64,000 bases of DNA from Allantophomopsis cytisporea (lineage: Eukaryota; Ascomycota; Leotiomycetes; Phacidiales; Phacidiaceae), in contig CP103021.1 of assembly GCA_024752435.1 (NCBI GenBank), forward strand, positions 806,001-870,000, written 5' to 3'. Under the pieces are notes generated by a model. That model ran no database searches, was not told the origin of the DNA, and saw only the letters and a list, made by a program, of their open reading frames with translations. This document shows, in pieces, positions 22,623-35,266 of this stretch. Each line of letters opens with the position of its first letter. Position 1 is the first letter of the stretch. The translations under genes and the position numbers were made by a program.

Positions 22623-24300
22623 ATGGGTTCTGTAGATCCAGCGGAGATCATATTTGATCCTCAGGTAAGAGTGCACATATTCATTATCCAGTCATTTGAT
22701 TGGCCGTTCTTTCTTATAACTTTTCTTTTCAAACCAAGTCAACTGTCCAACAGCTGTTTTACGGAGTCAGTATGACAGACGGATATCATAACGAGGAAAA
22801 CTGCACGAATGCTTCAGTTTCGGATGATTGACCTCATCTAAAAATCTGCTTCTAGACAAGCAATTTAGAATCGAATGTGGGGTAATTAGAAGAAAGTAAA
22901 GCATTTAATAATTCATATACAGATACATCTCCACTACGAACCGCCGAAGAGAAACATCACCATGGCAGAATTGAAGTTACCACCAACGAAGACGTCCACC
23001 CCTGTAGCTGGGACAGTACCTTTCCCGCTTCTGTCTCACGAAGGAGTTCTAGCATATCGCAAGGCAATGTTCACTCCAGAAGTACTGGAAAATTGCTCCC
23101 ATTCTCCATTTCCAGGTACGGTCATGCTACGAAATGTAGCCAGTTACTCCAAGTTTGTTCATGACTTTTGGACTCACCCAAAGACAACTCGCATCATCTC
23201 AGAGGCGCTTGGAACGGAAGTGGAACCCATCATGCGTGTAGAAATTGGTCATACGAATATCCAGGGCCGTGGCGACACGTTGGCTGAGATCAGAGCTAGC
23301 CTCAAGCCTGAACCATCAGCTGAGCCTGTTGATTTGAGTCCAGAAGATCTTAACTACGATCCTCTTAACGACAAAGCTATCGTTCCTTGGCAGTAAGTTA
23401 TGGCCATACTTGTTGGTGGAGGTACCGTACTGATAGATATATTTTCAGTTATGATTCTTATCCATATGTTTGTGTGCTGATGATAAGTGATACAATTGGC
23501 ATGAAAGGAGGTGAAACATATATTCAGACTGGCGATGGAGAGCCAATCAGGGTTTGTACACTTTCATCAGTTCAAATTCATTCTAACCCATGATGTAGGT
23601 AGAAGGTCCAGTCATGGGCCATGCAGTTGTTTTGCAAGGTGGCGAGGTCCAGCATCTTGCAGCACGCGCAAAAGGGGTTGTTGAAAGAATTAGTACAATC
23701 ACCTCATATCGGTCAACTGCACCCGGTCTCTACGACTCCAGTTACACCTCCAACATCCGCGCTTACTCGCCTTTGCAAGATCTGTACCCGGAATGGGCGC
23801 AGTATCGCCTTGGTAAAATGAGAGACGAAATCGAGCGCATGCAACGAACCCTCCAGAAGTCAGGAGTTGACATCGCCAAATTCGAAGAGTTCTCGAGGAA
23901 GCAAATCGACTACCTTGAACGTACAACAGCACAACTTGTGCCGATCGAACTCCACAAAAGAGTGGCGGCCAAGTTTGGCATGCACTCTTACTATTACTCA
24001 TCCCAGATATGGACGGAAGTCCAAAAATTACCAGATTTCCTGCCACGTGCGACGGGCGAGCGTAGTTGTTCCTGGAAACCTGGGAGCCAGTACTGGATGC
24101 TGTATGCTAAGACTTTACAGCTGATCGCCACTGGTGAGATGTTAGAGAGTCAGAAGGGGCGTTTCCTATGGGCAGGGAGTCGGCCGTATTCAATGGGTGA
24201 TGAATTGCTGCGACAGGGATTACCGGAATTGTTTTTGGATTGGTTGGACCACACAGGCCTTTATGAGTTATATGTGGCAAGGACAACAGGCCCGAGCTAG
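22623..24300 (+). CDS. 2OG-Fe(II) oxygenase-like protein
   Basis: Four exons, 22623-22664, 22923-23392, 23449-23551 and 23599-24300, give 438 residues with all phases consistent. The first intron is long (258 nt) and the others are 56 and 47 nt. The product begins MGSVDPAEIIFDPQ, continues IHLHYEPPKRNITM and has the oxygenase core PW-HYDSYPYVCVLMISDT-x3-GGETYIQTGDGE followed by MGHAVVLQGGEVQHLAARAKG. HYD (about H171 and D173) would be the proximal iron pair and H224 the distal ligand, with the later Arg a 2OG-binding candidate. The CAT codon of H171 is split by intron 2. The C-terminal 180 residues are helical and specific to this fungal family. Substrate is unknown. If exon 1 is wrong, translation could start at MAELKLPP (22962). 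Confidence 0.8.
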
Positions 24301-24637
24301 ATTTTGAACTTCTATGATATATGAATTGATGGAGATACTCAGATGAAAATGAAAATTTTTAGACGAAAATCACTCAGAGAGGGGCCAAAGTTGCATGTTA
24401 TGCCTGCCAAATGTTTCCTAATCAGCACTGCATCCATCGTCTGAAACTGACCATACGTGTGAAGATGCTCATATTTAGAAAGTGGGCAATATGATTGACC
24501 CAAAAGAGGTTGAGGTTATTTTAGCTCAGCGACCAACTTGAATGGCAGATGTATCTTCAGATCCATGGAGGCATATCAAATACAAGTATCTAAGTTGATT
24601 GATGATATGTTTCTTATACAGGGGTTGATAAATCAAT
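24301..24637. other. Intergenic, 3' flank of the oxygenase gene
   Basis: No coding frame or repeat of note up to the transposon remnant. Confidence 0.5.
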
Positions 24638-24639
24638 TA

Positions 24640-25621
24640 TCCCTTGGGCTGGGAATGTACCAGATCCCTGCACCACTTTACACGTAAACACGTACGCATT
24701 GGCCAGCATACCCACTTATATTGACCAGCATATGCTGTATTTGACCGAATATTCATTTCCAATATCAAAATCCAGTACGTAGCTATTGTAGTAACTATTG
24801 TAGCCACTTCCTACTATAATACTCCTGAAAACATACCTCTCTACATAATACTATACTGTATAGCTTGCAACAGACCCGGCTACGCTTTATAGAGACCTCC
24901 TAACCTTGCTTACGTAATATAGCTCTGCGTAACTTATAGTTGTAGCAGCTTAGCTACAGCACAGCTTTTATACTCTAAGCTTCACTTAGATATTTGATAT
25001 AAAACACTTCAAAATATATATATATTGCAACGAATACACGTATTTCCTGTGGTATAGTTGGTTGGAAATAACGTAGGCTACTATATTCGAATTCGTACGT
25101 TTCTGTAAAGTCGGTAGATTCGGCGTATAGGTTGGTGTTTTCGCTAAGTAATTCGTAGACCGACTCTGTAAAGAAGAGCTTGAAGAAATCAATTGATTCT
25201 GGCTCAATAGGAAAGCTAGCCGGTAACAATAGCTGTACCGGCTTTAGTAGTGTATTTCGGTATAACGGTTCGAACTCTTCGATTTTGGCTTGGGAGCGTA
25301 CAGACTTATAGAGTTGGTATAGCTAGAAGTCTTCGTATAATTGGCTGGGTGCAGGTTTCGGCGCGTCTTTTGAAGCCGGAATTGACTCTATTGTAGCCAA
25401 TATTTCGGGAGGGATTTCATTGATGTAGGTTACATCTGGATCATTCAATTGATTGGCCATAATTGTATATATTCTGACAATAATAACCTCAATAGCTAGC
25501 TATTCTACAGTTTCTACGCGTTCTGGTGTTTTGAAGAGGTTGGCAATGACCGTGCCAACCTGTATATTGCATATACACGTGATATGTGTGCAGGGATCTG
25601 GTACATTCCCAGCCCAAGGGA
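24640..25621. mobile_element. 982-bp DNA-transposon remnant with perfect 34-bp inverted repeats
   Basis: Positions 24640-24673 and 25588-25621 are perfect 34-bp inverted repeats starting TCCCTTGGGCTGGGAATG. The element is bordered by TA on both sides (24638-24639 and 25622-25623). The body is AT-rich, unlike nearby genes, and holds a broken transposase fragment on the - strand. Its outer bases TCCCTTGG resemble those of the 193-bp element at 15279. Perfect ends argue for recent movement, while the coding part is too short to be active by itself, so this is a non-autonomous, internally deleted copy. Confidence 0.85.
24975..25460 (-). pseudogene. Truncated transposase fragment, PiggyBac-like N-terminal region
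   Basis: One frame of 162 codons starts at an ATG at 25460 (MANQLNDPDVTYINEIPPEI) and ends at 24975, interrupted by one in-frame TAG at 25325-25323. The part PESIDFFKLFFTESVYELL, SENTNLYA and IPQEIRVFVAIYIYF resembles the start of the DDE_Tnp_1_7 (PiggyBac-type) domain in spacing and residues. The catalytic Asp region is absent because the rest of the gene is deleted. The TAG may come from a CAG by a C-to-T change, in line with RIP-like decay. The family call is from pattern only; PiggyBac elements usually duplicate TTAA, which is not seen here. Confidence 0.55.
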
Positions 25622-25874
25622 TACTGAGATGAACCTAGTTCCGCTCACGTGATCGGCGTACGGATTTCTTTTCCTAATCTGCATTTAACGTGCAAGACAT
25701 GCATAAAAGCATATCCTAGGTTTGTCGTTTATGTTATCAGAGGAAAACGAATAGAAGCATGGGATTAAGACAAAAGCTTGATGCAGAATAATATGTTTCT
25801 GTATGAATACATTCTGAGGGTCCGTATATTGCGTAGCTAAGCGCATACATGCTTCCTTAAACCGCAGAGTTATT

Positions 25875-28146
25875 ATGAGTGAGCAATTGTCAAAGAGAGC
25901 ACGCCATGCCTGTATAGGATGCCGGTAGGTCCCCTAAACACAATCTTATGTACAGTATGAGTAACTGAATCTTCATGTTTGAAGGCGAAAAAAGAGTAAA
26001 TGTCCTGGAGAGAAACCAGGATGTTCCTCTTGTCTGAGATTGGGGCAAAAATGTTTATATTCAACCCCACCTAACTGTACCGCCTCAGATCCACCAGAGG
26101 TACGTACCTAGAAACCTCCCAGTTCCTCTATTTTTATATATCATTATATCTAACACAGACAGGCTGCATTCGGATTACAGGACGAAGTGCAGTTGAACTC
26201 TGGGTCTCGAAAGGCTGTGAAGCGTACTTATGAGGAAACCGGTCAAGAAGAAATCATATATTTGCCATCCTCTTCTATCACTCGCACAGGAAATCATAAA
26301 GATACGCCACAGAGCCTTAGCCAAAAAGCCCACGTCCCAGGATTTAGTAATTGGGAACGGTATGTACTATCTGAAATCGACACGATTACGTTCTAATAAC
26401 TTAGCCACAACCATCTGCCACCTGACGAAGTAATCGAAGGAGTCTTGACAGTATACTTTCAGTTTTGTCACAGTCAGCCATTGGCGCTTTTTAGTTCTAG
26501 TAGACCACCTCGTCGTGTCCAAGACTGGCCTGATGTGCTACTCCTTGCTATTACTGCTGTCGCTGTACGGTATTCAGATGACCCCTTTTTTGAAAACAAG
26601 AAGGCCGCGGCAATTGACAGATATGCTCAAGTTGCACAGACTCTCATACATGAAATAGAAGCCGCTCGAAAATTTGAATTGTCAACATTACAAGCACTCT
26701 GTCTGTTGAGTCTAGTCGATTTCACTGGTATGAGCTACCCCTTCCCATATATTACAGAACGACAAGTGACTGACCTCAATACTAGCAGGTAGGACGCAGA
26801 GTGCATGGTTCAACATTTCTCTTGTGACACATCTCGCAAGAGCTGCATGTCTCGACACCTCAATACATCAGGTACCCGAGGAAGAAACGCTGGAGCAGGA
26901 AGAACGACGGCTATGTTTTTGGAGCATATTGATCCTTAATCGAACATGCTCTTCAGGGGCATGTATAACGCCCTCTCTCCCTTTCCAGCCGGATTACTGT
27001 AAGCGTGTACCTCTAGGTCCGCTTTCTCATGTAACAACAAACTCCAGCAGCATATCGCAGATCAAGAACCTGGCAGAAGACGATGTCAAAGATCTCGGCG
27101 TGCACGTATACCTTATGCAACTCATCAACCTATGGGCCAAAGTTGTCGAGTACATTATGCGTCCTGCCTCCCTATCCACAATCCCGCCATGGTCTTTAAT
27201 TTCTGAATACACAAGTCTGCGCTCCGAGATCCTGAATTACGAACTTACTTGCCCCGACGACTACCGCTACGTCAACATGCGCTTTCTGGATCACAGTGCA
27301 GAAGAGCTGAGTAAGAATCGCAGCTATTGGCAGGCGTGGATAGTGAACCAGATTCTATACCCCACGATTCTTACAGTGTTAGACCACCCGGTCTTGTGCT
27401 CTACACGCTTCCGCTCGTATTTCGGACGCGTGCCAAGCACATGGTTGGAGAACAGTCTTGAGTCGGCAGTCGTGAACCCACAATATATCCTGCGAACCAT
27501 CAGCGAAGCCAAAGCGCGTAATTTCCCAATCACGGATCCATTCCTAGGGCATTGTATAAGCATTGCTGCGACAGTGTACATCTACCACAGTCACACAAAT
27601 GACAAAGTGCTTGCGTCAAACGCAAGGGAATCTGCTCTACAACTAATCACGTTCCTGAAGGAGATGGGCGAGTATTGGCCAAATGTGCAGCACATTGTAG
27701 GTACATCGACTATGACTTTCAACTTGTCCACTTGTCCATTTCTTTTTAAAAGATAGTACTGCCTGATCCTGACATTACAGTAGGCCGAAAAACTTGATCG
27801 AATGGTGCAGAAAGCCTCCGTAATACTTGAGCCATCAACGGCATCGAAGCGCACCTATCTTGCTTTTAACACCGACACCTCAGAGATCTGGCAAATTCTC
27901 GACTACACCAATATTTCATCATTCTCTGCCTCCAATGGCATCCTTGGCGATTCTCTTGCTGAATCTTCAAGTTTGCAGAACATGCCGACTGAGAGCTCGA
28001 CTGGATCGCGGCCGACTACAAGAGATGGGGTAGAGCAGATGGAAGCAGACACGCTAGCGTTGGATGATGAGTTGGAAGTTGGTATCTCTTGGGAATCAAT
28101 TGTGTCTGATCCGTGGTTCTTTGATATGCTGGGTTATGTGGAGTAG
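25875..28146 (+). CDS. Zn2Cys6 fungal transcription factor
   Basis: Six exons, 25875-25924, 25985-26099, 26163-26359, 26405-26727, 26789-27696 and 27784-28146, give 651 residues with every phase matching. Residues about 13-40 form the zinc cluster C-x2-C-x6-C-x5-C-x2-C-x6-C (ACIGCRRKKSKC, then CSSCLRLGQKC), interrupted by intron 1. The middle region has the fungal-specific regulator pattern: LPPDEVIEGVLTVYFQFCH, SAWFNISLVTHLARAACLD, then EEERRLCFWSILILNR with the usual Arg-Arg-x-Cys-Phe-Trp segment. The acidic C-terminus (LALDDELEVGISWESIVSD) may activate transcription. Target genes are unknown. It lies 250 bp from a transposon remnant and is not flanked by an obvious pathway cluster. Confidence 0.9.
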
Positions 28147-29555
28147 TCTAACGCTGGCTTTGATATCCTGTATCGTGAAAAGTACAATTCTGATAGCGAC
28201 TTCAGCACTCGATAAGAGAATAAGACCAATGAAGCACGTTTTTGGTCTACGTATCTTCTTTTTATGTGATTGTGAACCTCAATTCCTCAAATAACATAGA
28301 GTTTAATGGGTCACCTTGCGATAGGGTTTGTAATGCCCTTATTTGTTCACAAAGTAGCGAGATCAATCGCCAACTTAGTCTCTGATGATGATGCTTTAAA
28401 TAAATTTGGCTATAGCGGCATGTAGAAGAACCCTATAGGATTTTCTCTAAATACTGATCCCAGGACTACTCAAGTCAATATGAAATATACATGACGGTTT
28501 CTGTCGTTCTTTCTTGCTCATGCTCGAACGAACGGAAATAATAGTACTGTTCCGAAAGTAAGCATGCCACCAGACACATATTTAGACTACGACGTATATT
28601 AATTCGCTTACATCTATGAATCCTCAACCCCGAGCCATTGAGATCTCTAGTCTCAGGACTAGATGGAATCAGCAAGCTATAAAAAGTGACTGATATTTGC
28701 TTTCTATGCTTATTAGGTTACAAGTACGTATTGCAAAAGCCTATTAAATATAACAATGGCACACCAAATAAGAACCATTATAGATCCCCGCATATCTATC
28801 TATACACTATGGCTGTGTTACACAACCACGTGCTGATCCATCCTATAAATAGATCCGAGAATCCTCGGTTAACCATACAGTCAGCTTAGACGGACGGCAT
28901 AGAAATGCAATGCCGTCACCAAAGTTCATTCGTTCAATGGAACAGCCTTACATTTAGCCATGAGAATCTGTAATGTAATGTTAGATGTACACTTGGCGAT
29001 TCGAATATGGTCTCAATTTAGTTTTGAAAGCAATTCGTACAATGAACATAGATCATATCTATTCTATTTTGATGCACAATTGAAAAAGTGAAATTCCCAA
29101 GCCCAATATGCCGCAAAAAGTACGAGAAAACACATATCAATACAACGAGAAGCAGAAGAGAGGTGAAAGATATAGAGCAAGAATCTACATTTGTAAACAA
29201 GCATGACAAACGAGCGGCCCATAGCAAGAGGCATAGAAAAGACCGCCAAGCAGATAGAAAGATACCAAGACGCCACCTAAGGATAGCAGAAAAGTTGATA
29301 ACTGACACGAGAAGAGAAATCGATCATCAGAAAACATAACAAACCCAAACTCCAAGCTTCCCAATTGCTGTCGCTTTTTGTACTCAATGTTCATCAAAGA
29401 GCGTATATCCGTTACCACACTCCCAAACCCAAAAGCGCTTGTGCACGTATATACCCTATACGCACCATTCAATTCTAACTCCGTGCAATATGCACATGAA
29501 ATGCAACGCCACATCCGCTATGCACCTACCAAAAAATTCATAAGAACGTAAAAAA
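28147..29555. other. Intergenic region between convergent genes, 1.4 kb
   Basis: 3' flanks of the Zn2Cys6 gene (+) and the C2H2 gene (-). Short frames only, including a Lys/Arg-rich one at 29088-29339 with no support as a gene. Confidence 0.55.
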
Positions 29556-31084
29556 TTAAGAGCTCCACCAATGATGCTCGGTGTCGTCGCCGGACAGTGA
29601 GAGCATGGGATATTGCTCAGGGATGACCATCGAATCCACATTGTAGTCCAATCCTAAGAGAGCACTGTCAAGCTCTGGCGCAAAACCGTCACTGTGCGTG
29701 TTCATTCCATGCCCATATCCAGACGTGTGTGGATTCATGCTATTGCCCAAACTGCCCAATCGTGGAGAGTATTGCAAGCCATTATATCCCCAGTCAGAAA
29801 CCGACCCAATGGAAGCAGAGCGTCCTCGGTAAGAAAAATCTCCTCCCCGTGGGCGAGATGCATCCGATGGTGTGGATGTGGAATCTGAGGAATACCATGG
29901 TGATCCATCGTATGTACCAAAAGGATTGTTTGGGTACTGCTCTGGAATTTGAATTCCAAGCCCAGGGTATGAAGTAGGACCTAGGGCATTGGCTGGGTAT
30001 GTATTTCCATTGTAAAGGCCGGACTGACGTGTCGAGATGCCCCCATATGGATAGTCGGGCATTATGTGTTGTGAGAGGGTTGGAGTACGTGGCGCATTGG
30101 ATACGGCAGGGATTGCGACTTCGTTGGGCAGATCAGTGTTGCCATATCTTGAACTTTGAAAGTTATCATAGCACGGTCCAGGAGGTAATTCTCCTACTCC
30201 AAGTGGGCGGGGTGCAATGTCTGTGGAAGCTCCATCGTTGCCACGAGAGGTCTGGTAAGAGCTAGGAATGTTCAAGTTTAAGGGAGCTACATGGCCTGGC
30301 TCTGGCGAGCTTGATAGCGATCGGCCACGGTGATTCGAAGACTTGTGTGCTACTTCGCCTTGAGTTTCACTACAAGTCTGTCAGTAACTTGCAAAACTCA
30401 TATAGATTGACTAGCTCACTGTCGGTTCATGTGACGATCAAGTAAGTCCTTTCGGTGGAAAGCTCTTTCACAGTCCTCGAAAGTGCAAGGAAAGCCTGCC
30501 TTTTCATGGCTTTGTTGGTGGCGTCTGTGGAGAGAATGTTAGTCAATTGGCGAGTTCAAAATCAAGAAACTGTATGAGTATATACCTCAAGTGCTCTGCT
30601 CGAGTGAATGTCTAGGTCGAAGTTAGTATGGATCTTGTTGTTAATTGAATATAAGGCTCACCTTTTGGCAAGTGTCACAATTGTGTACACGTTCGCCCTT
30701 CTTAGCTCTACTGATACGTCGTGTGACTGGAGTCAACTTGACGCCCATCTCCATGCCTTCCCTTGATGATTGTCGAGTGCTACTTGAGGCACTTGGATGT
30801 CGGTACGCTCTTGGACGATGATCCATACCTTCGGCACTGTCACTGTCTCGGCCTTGGCGTGAGCTAGTCTCGGATGATTGACCGTGATGTTTGGGGGAGC
30901 GATGAGATCTTCTGTGTCTGGTAGGCTTCTTCCCTTTTATATCTCGCGTTGGTGATTGACTAGGAGAGTAGGTGGTCGGTGGCGGAATGTCTTGAGCGGC
31001 CCGTTGCCGATGAGATCTGATATGAGCTTGATATTGCAACGGCTCTACGTCGACGTCGTCTATGATATCCTTGAGACTGGACAT
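29556..31084 (-). CDS. C2H2 zinc-finger transcription factor
   Basis: Four exons, 31084-30662, 30611-30586, 30524-30420 and 30369-29556, give 455 residues. Exon 2 is only 26 nt. Finger 1 is CDTC-QKTFTRAEHLRRHQQSH and finger 2 is C-TFED-C-ERAFHRKDLLDRHMNRH; both show C-x2/4-C-x12-H-x3-H spacing. Finger 1 is spread over three exons, and the last His codon of finger 2 (CA/T) is split by intron 3. Residues 1-130 are basic, Ser/Arg-rich and probably nuclear-localising (KGKKPTRHRRSHRSPKHH). The C-terminal half is Ser/Pro/Gly/Tyr-rich and disordered, typical of an activation or interaction region. It resembles small two-finger fungal regulators; targets are unknown. Confidence 0.88.
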
Positions 31085-31967
31085 GATTTCTTATATATGT
31101 TTCGAAAGCCGAGAATGACGATTCCGTCAGTTCACGAGTAGCCCTATGCAAGACTGCCGAAATAGATCTCAATTGGGGTCGAGAATGATAAGCCAAGGGC
31201 GGTGTCGTACCTAGCAAGGCAGATAGATCTCCTGGCAGAATAGTCGTCAAGGAAGTTTAGAAGGGAGGGAGGAAGAGAAGTTTGTGACAGAAGGGTGTCG
31301 CGGCTCTCATCCAAACACTCGGATGTCTGGAGGTTTGTCGAACAAATGATGGCTAAAGATAGAACTTGGAGGGAGGGTTGCTTGAAAGTCGAAGTGAAGA
31401 TGATGATGATGATGAAGGACGGAGGAGGCAGGTCAAGAGATAGAAAGTGGTACCAACCATGTTTAGATGAACGAAGGTGGGCATATGCCCATGTACATAA
31501 GCAAGCGTCTGTCGGGAGAGGCACAATGATAATAGCACAATGAGATATTACCGAAAATAGCGAGATGCGCGCAGGCGCTTAATGTGTGTGTTTGTAGCGG
31601 GAAAATTGGAGGATACCAAGATCGATATTCAAAAGTTTAGGAATGGTAAGATATGTGGTTCAAGGTATTGTCTTCGAGGGTGCAGCGGACAAGGTACTAA
31701 AGCGTTCCTGGGGGTGGGCTTGTCGAAATCCACAGCCTCGAGGGTGTCCTGTGAGCTGGAGACATTTTTCTGACGGACTGAGCCAGGGCTGAAGGAACCC
31801 AATAAAGGTATCCTTGCTAGATACATTCATACATACAAACATGCATAAGTGACACCGGCAAGGCAGAAACGTGGGGACTGTGTATCCAAGCCTATTGAAG
31901 GACCAGGAATTGGACATGGATGAGACTGTCGAGGATCATTCGATGGAGGAGGGCAGGGGGGCAGGAA

Positions 31968-32058
31968 TGGTGGTGGTGGTGGTGGTGGTGGTGAAGTGAT
32001 GTATGAGTGAGTGAGTTGGGTGGTGAGTGAGTGAGTGAGTGTGGGTGGGTGGGTGGGT
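31968..32058. repeat. GGT, GTGA and GGGT microsatellites
   Basis: (GGT)8 at about 31968-31993 is followed within 70 bases by GTGA repeats and (GGGT)n at 32044-32058. The G-rich + strand has several G-triplets in close succession near 32040-32060. Further on, TTGTTGGWTC-like units repeat at 32140-32176. Confidence 0.75.
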
Positions 32059-35000
32059 CGGCGATACAGTAGATGCTCGAGGACTTATCCTGATGTCGGG
32101 ATGTTGGTATTTGGAGCATTTGCGTTGATTAGGCGAGCCTTGTTGGTTCCTGTTGGTTCTTGTTGGATCTTGTTGGAACATTTTCGGCGTCTCGGCGCCT
32201 GTGAGAAAAAGGAACAGGAAACATAAACACATTATTCTCGCAATATGCACCAAATAGAGTGCAGCGATGAATAGTAATGCGCATCAGCCTACAACTTTTG
32301 GTAAACCATACACAATGTTGCTCCAAAAATGGACGTACAGGTTGTGCTTGGCCATGCAAGTTGGAACAATGAATGGCTGCGAAGGCTGATGGCTTACCAG
32401 GGGCATGAGCCTGCAACCGAATGAGCACCCAGAGCTGACTGTCTAAATATGGAAATAGATATGAAGATGCCATGAGACGATGAAGTGTCTATGCAACTAA
32501 CTACACCGAAAGACGGTGTTGTTATTTTGTGCAAAGGCATGCTGACATGCAGTTTAAGCAGACCCTTTGCTTTGCATGCAATGTGATCTCACAACGATTT
32601 TCTTGAAACAACTAACTTCTCCATGAGAAGTCATTATTTGGAGCCGAGTGGTGGTCGGCCGAGATGAGGAAACTGTGCACAGTTGTAGGAGTAAGTAAGT
32701 ACAGACAGAAACTCGCAGGACCCAAGCACAAGATGTGTGAGAGTGAGCTAGGCCCTGGTCGTAGCACATCAGGCTGACAGCTGGGCTGTCTGAGTATCTT
32801 AGATTTCCATGTACTTGGGTACTGTATGTATACTATGTGTGTGTATCTGTTGTACGAGGTACATGCACAAGACTGACGCACTCCAACAGTAGTACAAGTA
32901 AGATATCACGAAACCCATGAGTACCTTACGAGAGAGATACCTACGCTGTACATACATCATTCAGAGTCCCTAGTCGTTCTTTGACTCACTGCGTGTGCTG
33001 GACTCAGTCATAATACCTTTAGTAAGAGTCTTTTCAGCGATACTTGCGATGGGACAGGACGTACCTTGCACCTCGCATACCTATCTCTTCATCTTTTTCT
33101 TGCTTGCTCTGTTTCTCCATCTACCTGGCACTCCACATGGACCTTACGCATACCGAAGATGACAGTTCCTCACCCGGGTCCTAGGAACTGGCCTGGCGTT
33201 CTTTAGACCTTGGGACACATGGCCATGTTCTTGCAGAATGACAGGCATGCTGATCCTCCGGCGGAACTCTGTACTTTTTCGCACATCTGCCCGTCCTGCA
33301 AACTCTCCCGTGCTCCCAGTGAAGATGTCGTCAGGATGGTTGTGATCTCAAATGTTCATTGCACCAATGGTCTCCCGTAACTAAATGCCACAGAAGAAAC
33401 ACATCATCTCAAGGCTACGTACGACAAATCTAACCGTGCCAGATTTATCACTGAACATTCTATTTGTAGACTTGCGGCACCTAGTCCGTCAGCAGATACA
33501 GAGACTTTTGAAATGCTCACAAAATAACAACATATCGTTTCCTGCTCTATTCGGAGCCTCTCCTGCCTTATGGTCGATATTCGCCCTCCTCAGAAATGCC
33601 ACGGCGCTTAGTAGCTTGTGAATTGGCAGCAAGTGTCCCATTTCGGTGCGTACCTTAATGGTAGCCTACCCTGTTGTGTACCCTGTTGCTTATCCTTTAA
33701 TGCATAAGGGCTTGTCGAGAACAGAGGTCCCAACTTTGGCGCGTTCGTTGCACCGTGCCCACACACGGTGCACCATCTTTCGGCCACGAACACCCAACTG
33801 ACCTTTGGAAAGACACTCGAGCCCTCAATGTGCCATTGCGCTCGAGTCCTCAGTCGTGGTGTTGCGCCTATTGTGCAAGAGACCAATGAAATATTCTTCT
33901 GGCACACAGACATGGTCGTTGCTCCTCAACGGCGTGTTGCATCCTCCCGCTGTCTATGCGGGGGACGGGACATTCTATGAATCCGTCGCATTGACAACCG
34001 GACCGGAGTATGATTTTCACGTACTTGTACATCATCAAGCATGTCTTCTCAATTAATTCGAACTCGTCCAGATGTGGAGTCAAGGGTTTTGAAGGCTTTT
34101 GCTCTTTGGCTCCGCCATGGATCATGGTCAACCAATACTGCGGGTAAAGTGGGACTCCCAATGAGTCGTAGTGATTCCCCTGTCAGCTCAGCGCGGAGTC
34201 ATGATAGCCCGAACCAATGTTATTGGAGTATTTGCGGTGTTTTGCAAACGCAACTCAAGACAGAGAAATAAACGAAACCACTTAGAGCAAGGCTGGTGAG
34301 CAGATGAGTGAGACCTGCATTGTGACCCTATTGAGTAGCGTCGTAGTGAAGGATCTTAAGCAGACCGTTGTGACTATTCCAGTGATTCCGTAGTACAGTT
34401 TCCTGGAAATAAAAGCAAAGGCCAGATGTAAGCCATATGAAAGAGGCCCTTGCATGTTCGTGGATCTCGAAAGGTCGTCAGGTTTGTGTATTCAGAATTG
34501 ACGGAATATTCCATGATAGTGAAAGTCCGTAGAAGAGTGAATTACCAACTGCGCAACTGTCCCAGCTCGAAGGCACTGTAGGACGTCCCATGGTATGCCC
34601 ATGATGCACACAATACAGATAGAGACAACAACGTGCCGATCATGCTCTCTCAGTGGTCGAATATTGGGTAAGGTTGACTTTGGAATCCGACAAGGCTCTC
34701 CGCTGACCTAATTGTCCATGTCAATACAGACACAGGCTGCATATCTCTCCATGCTCTTCCCCAAACTCCTACATTCCGCAACACTCCCCGACCACACTGA
34801 GGTCTCCTCAGTTGGCGATGCTGCAAGAATCCCTAAAGTGTCTTGCCAGCATGCTCTGCTCACTGTATACCCAATGGGTCTACCATGCATGTACGAGTTC
34901 TGTATGCAGTTCGTAGCTGATCCTAGTAGTTGAGGATCTCAGTCTCAAATGTCCACAGTAAACCCGTGGCGACCCTGTCGCTCAAGGGTAATCGAACGAC

Positions 35001-35266
35001 CATGTATGTACAGATGTGTACTGCGTATTACTACAGGAACTAGCAACAGCTTTCGAAGTCACGCATCTGTGATCTAACTCAAGTCGTCGAGGTAAATGAG
35101 TGGCTCGAAGCCTCGTGCAGAGTCTTGTGAAAAGCACTCGGTGCATTGCACCACTCCGGGGAATCGGATAGAGTGAGGTAAACGATCATGTACGCTTCCG
35201 GATGCGTTCACTTGAGTGATAACTTGGTTAGAGGATGCATAGAATGCTGTAAATTGCGCGTACATT

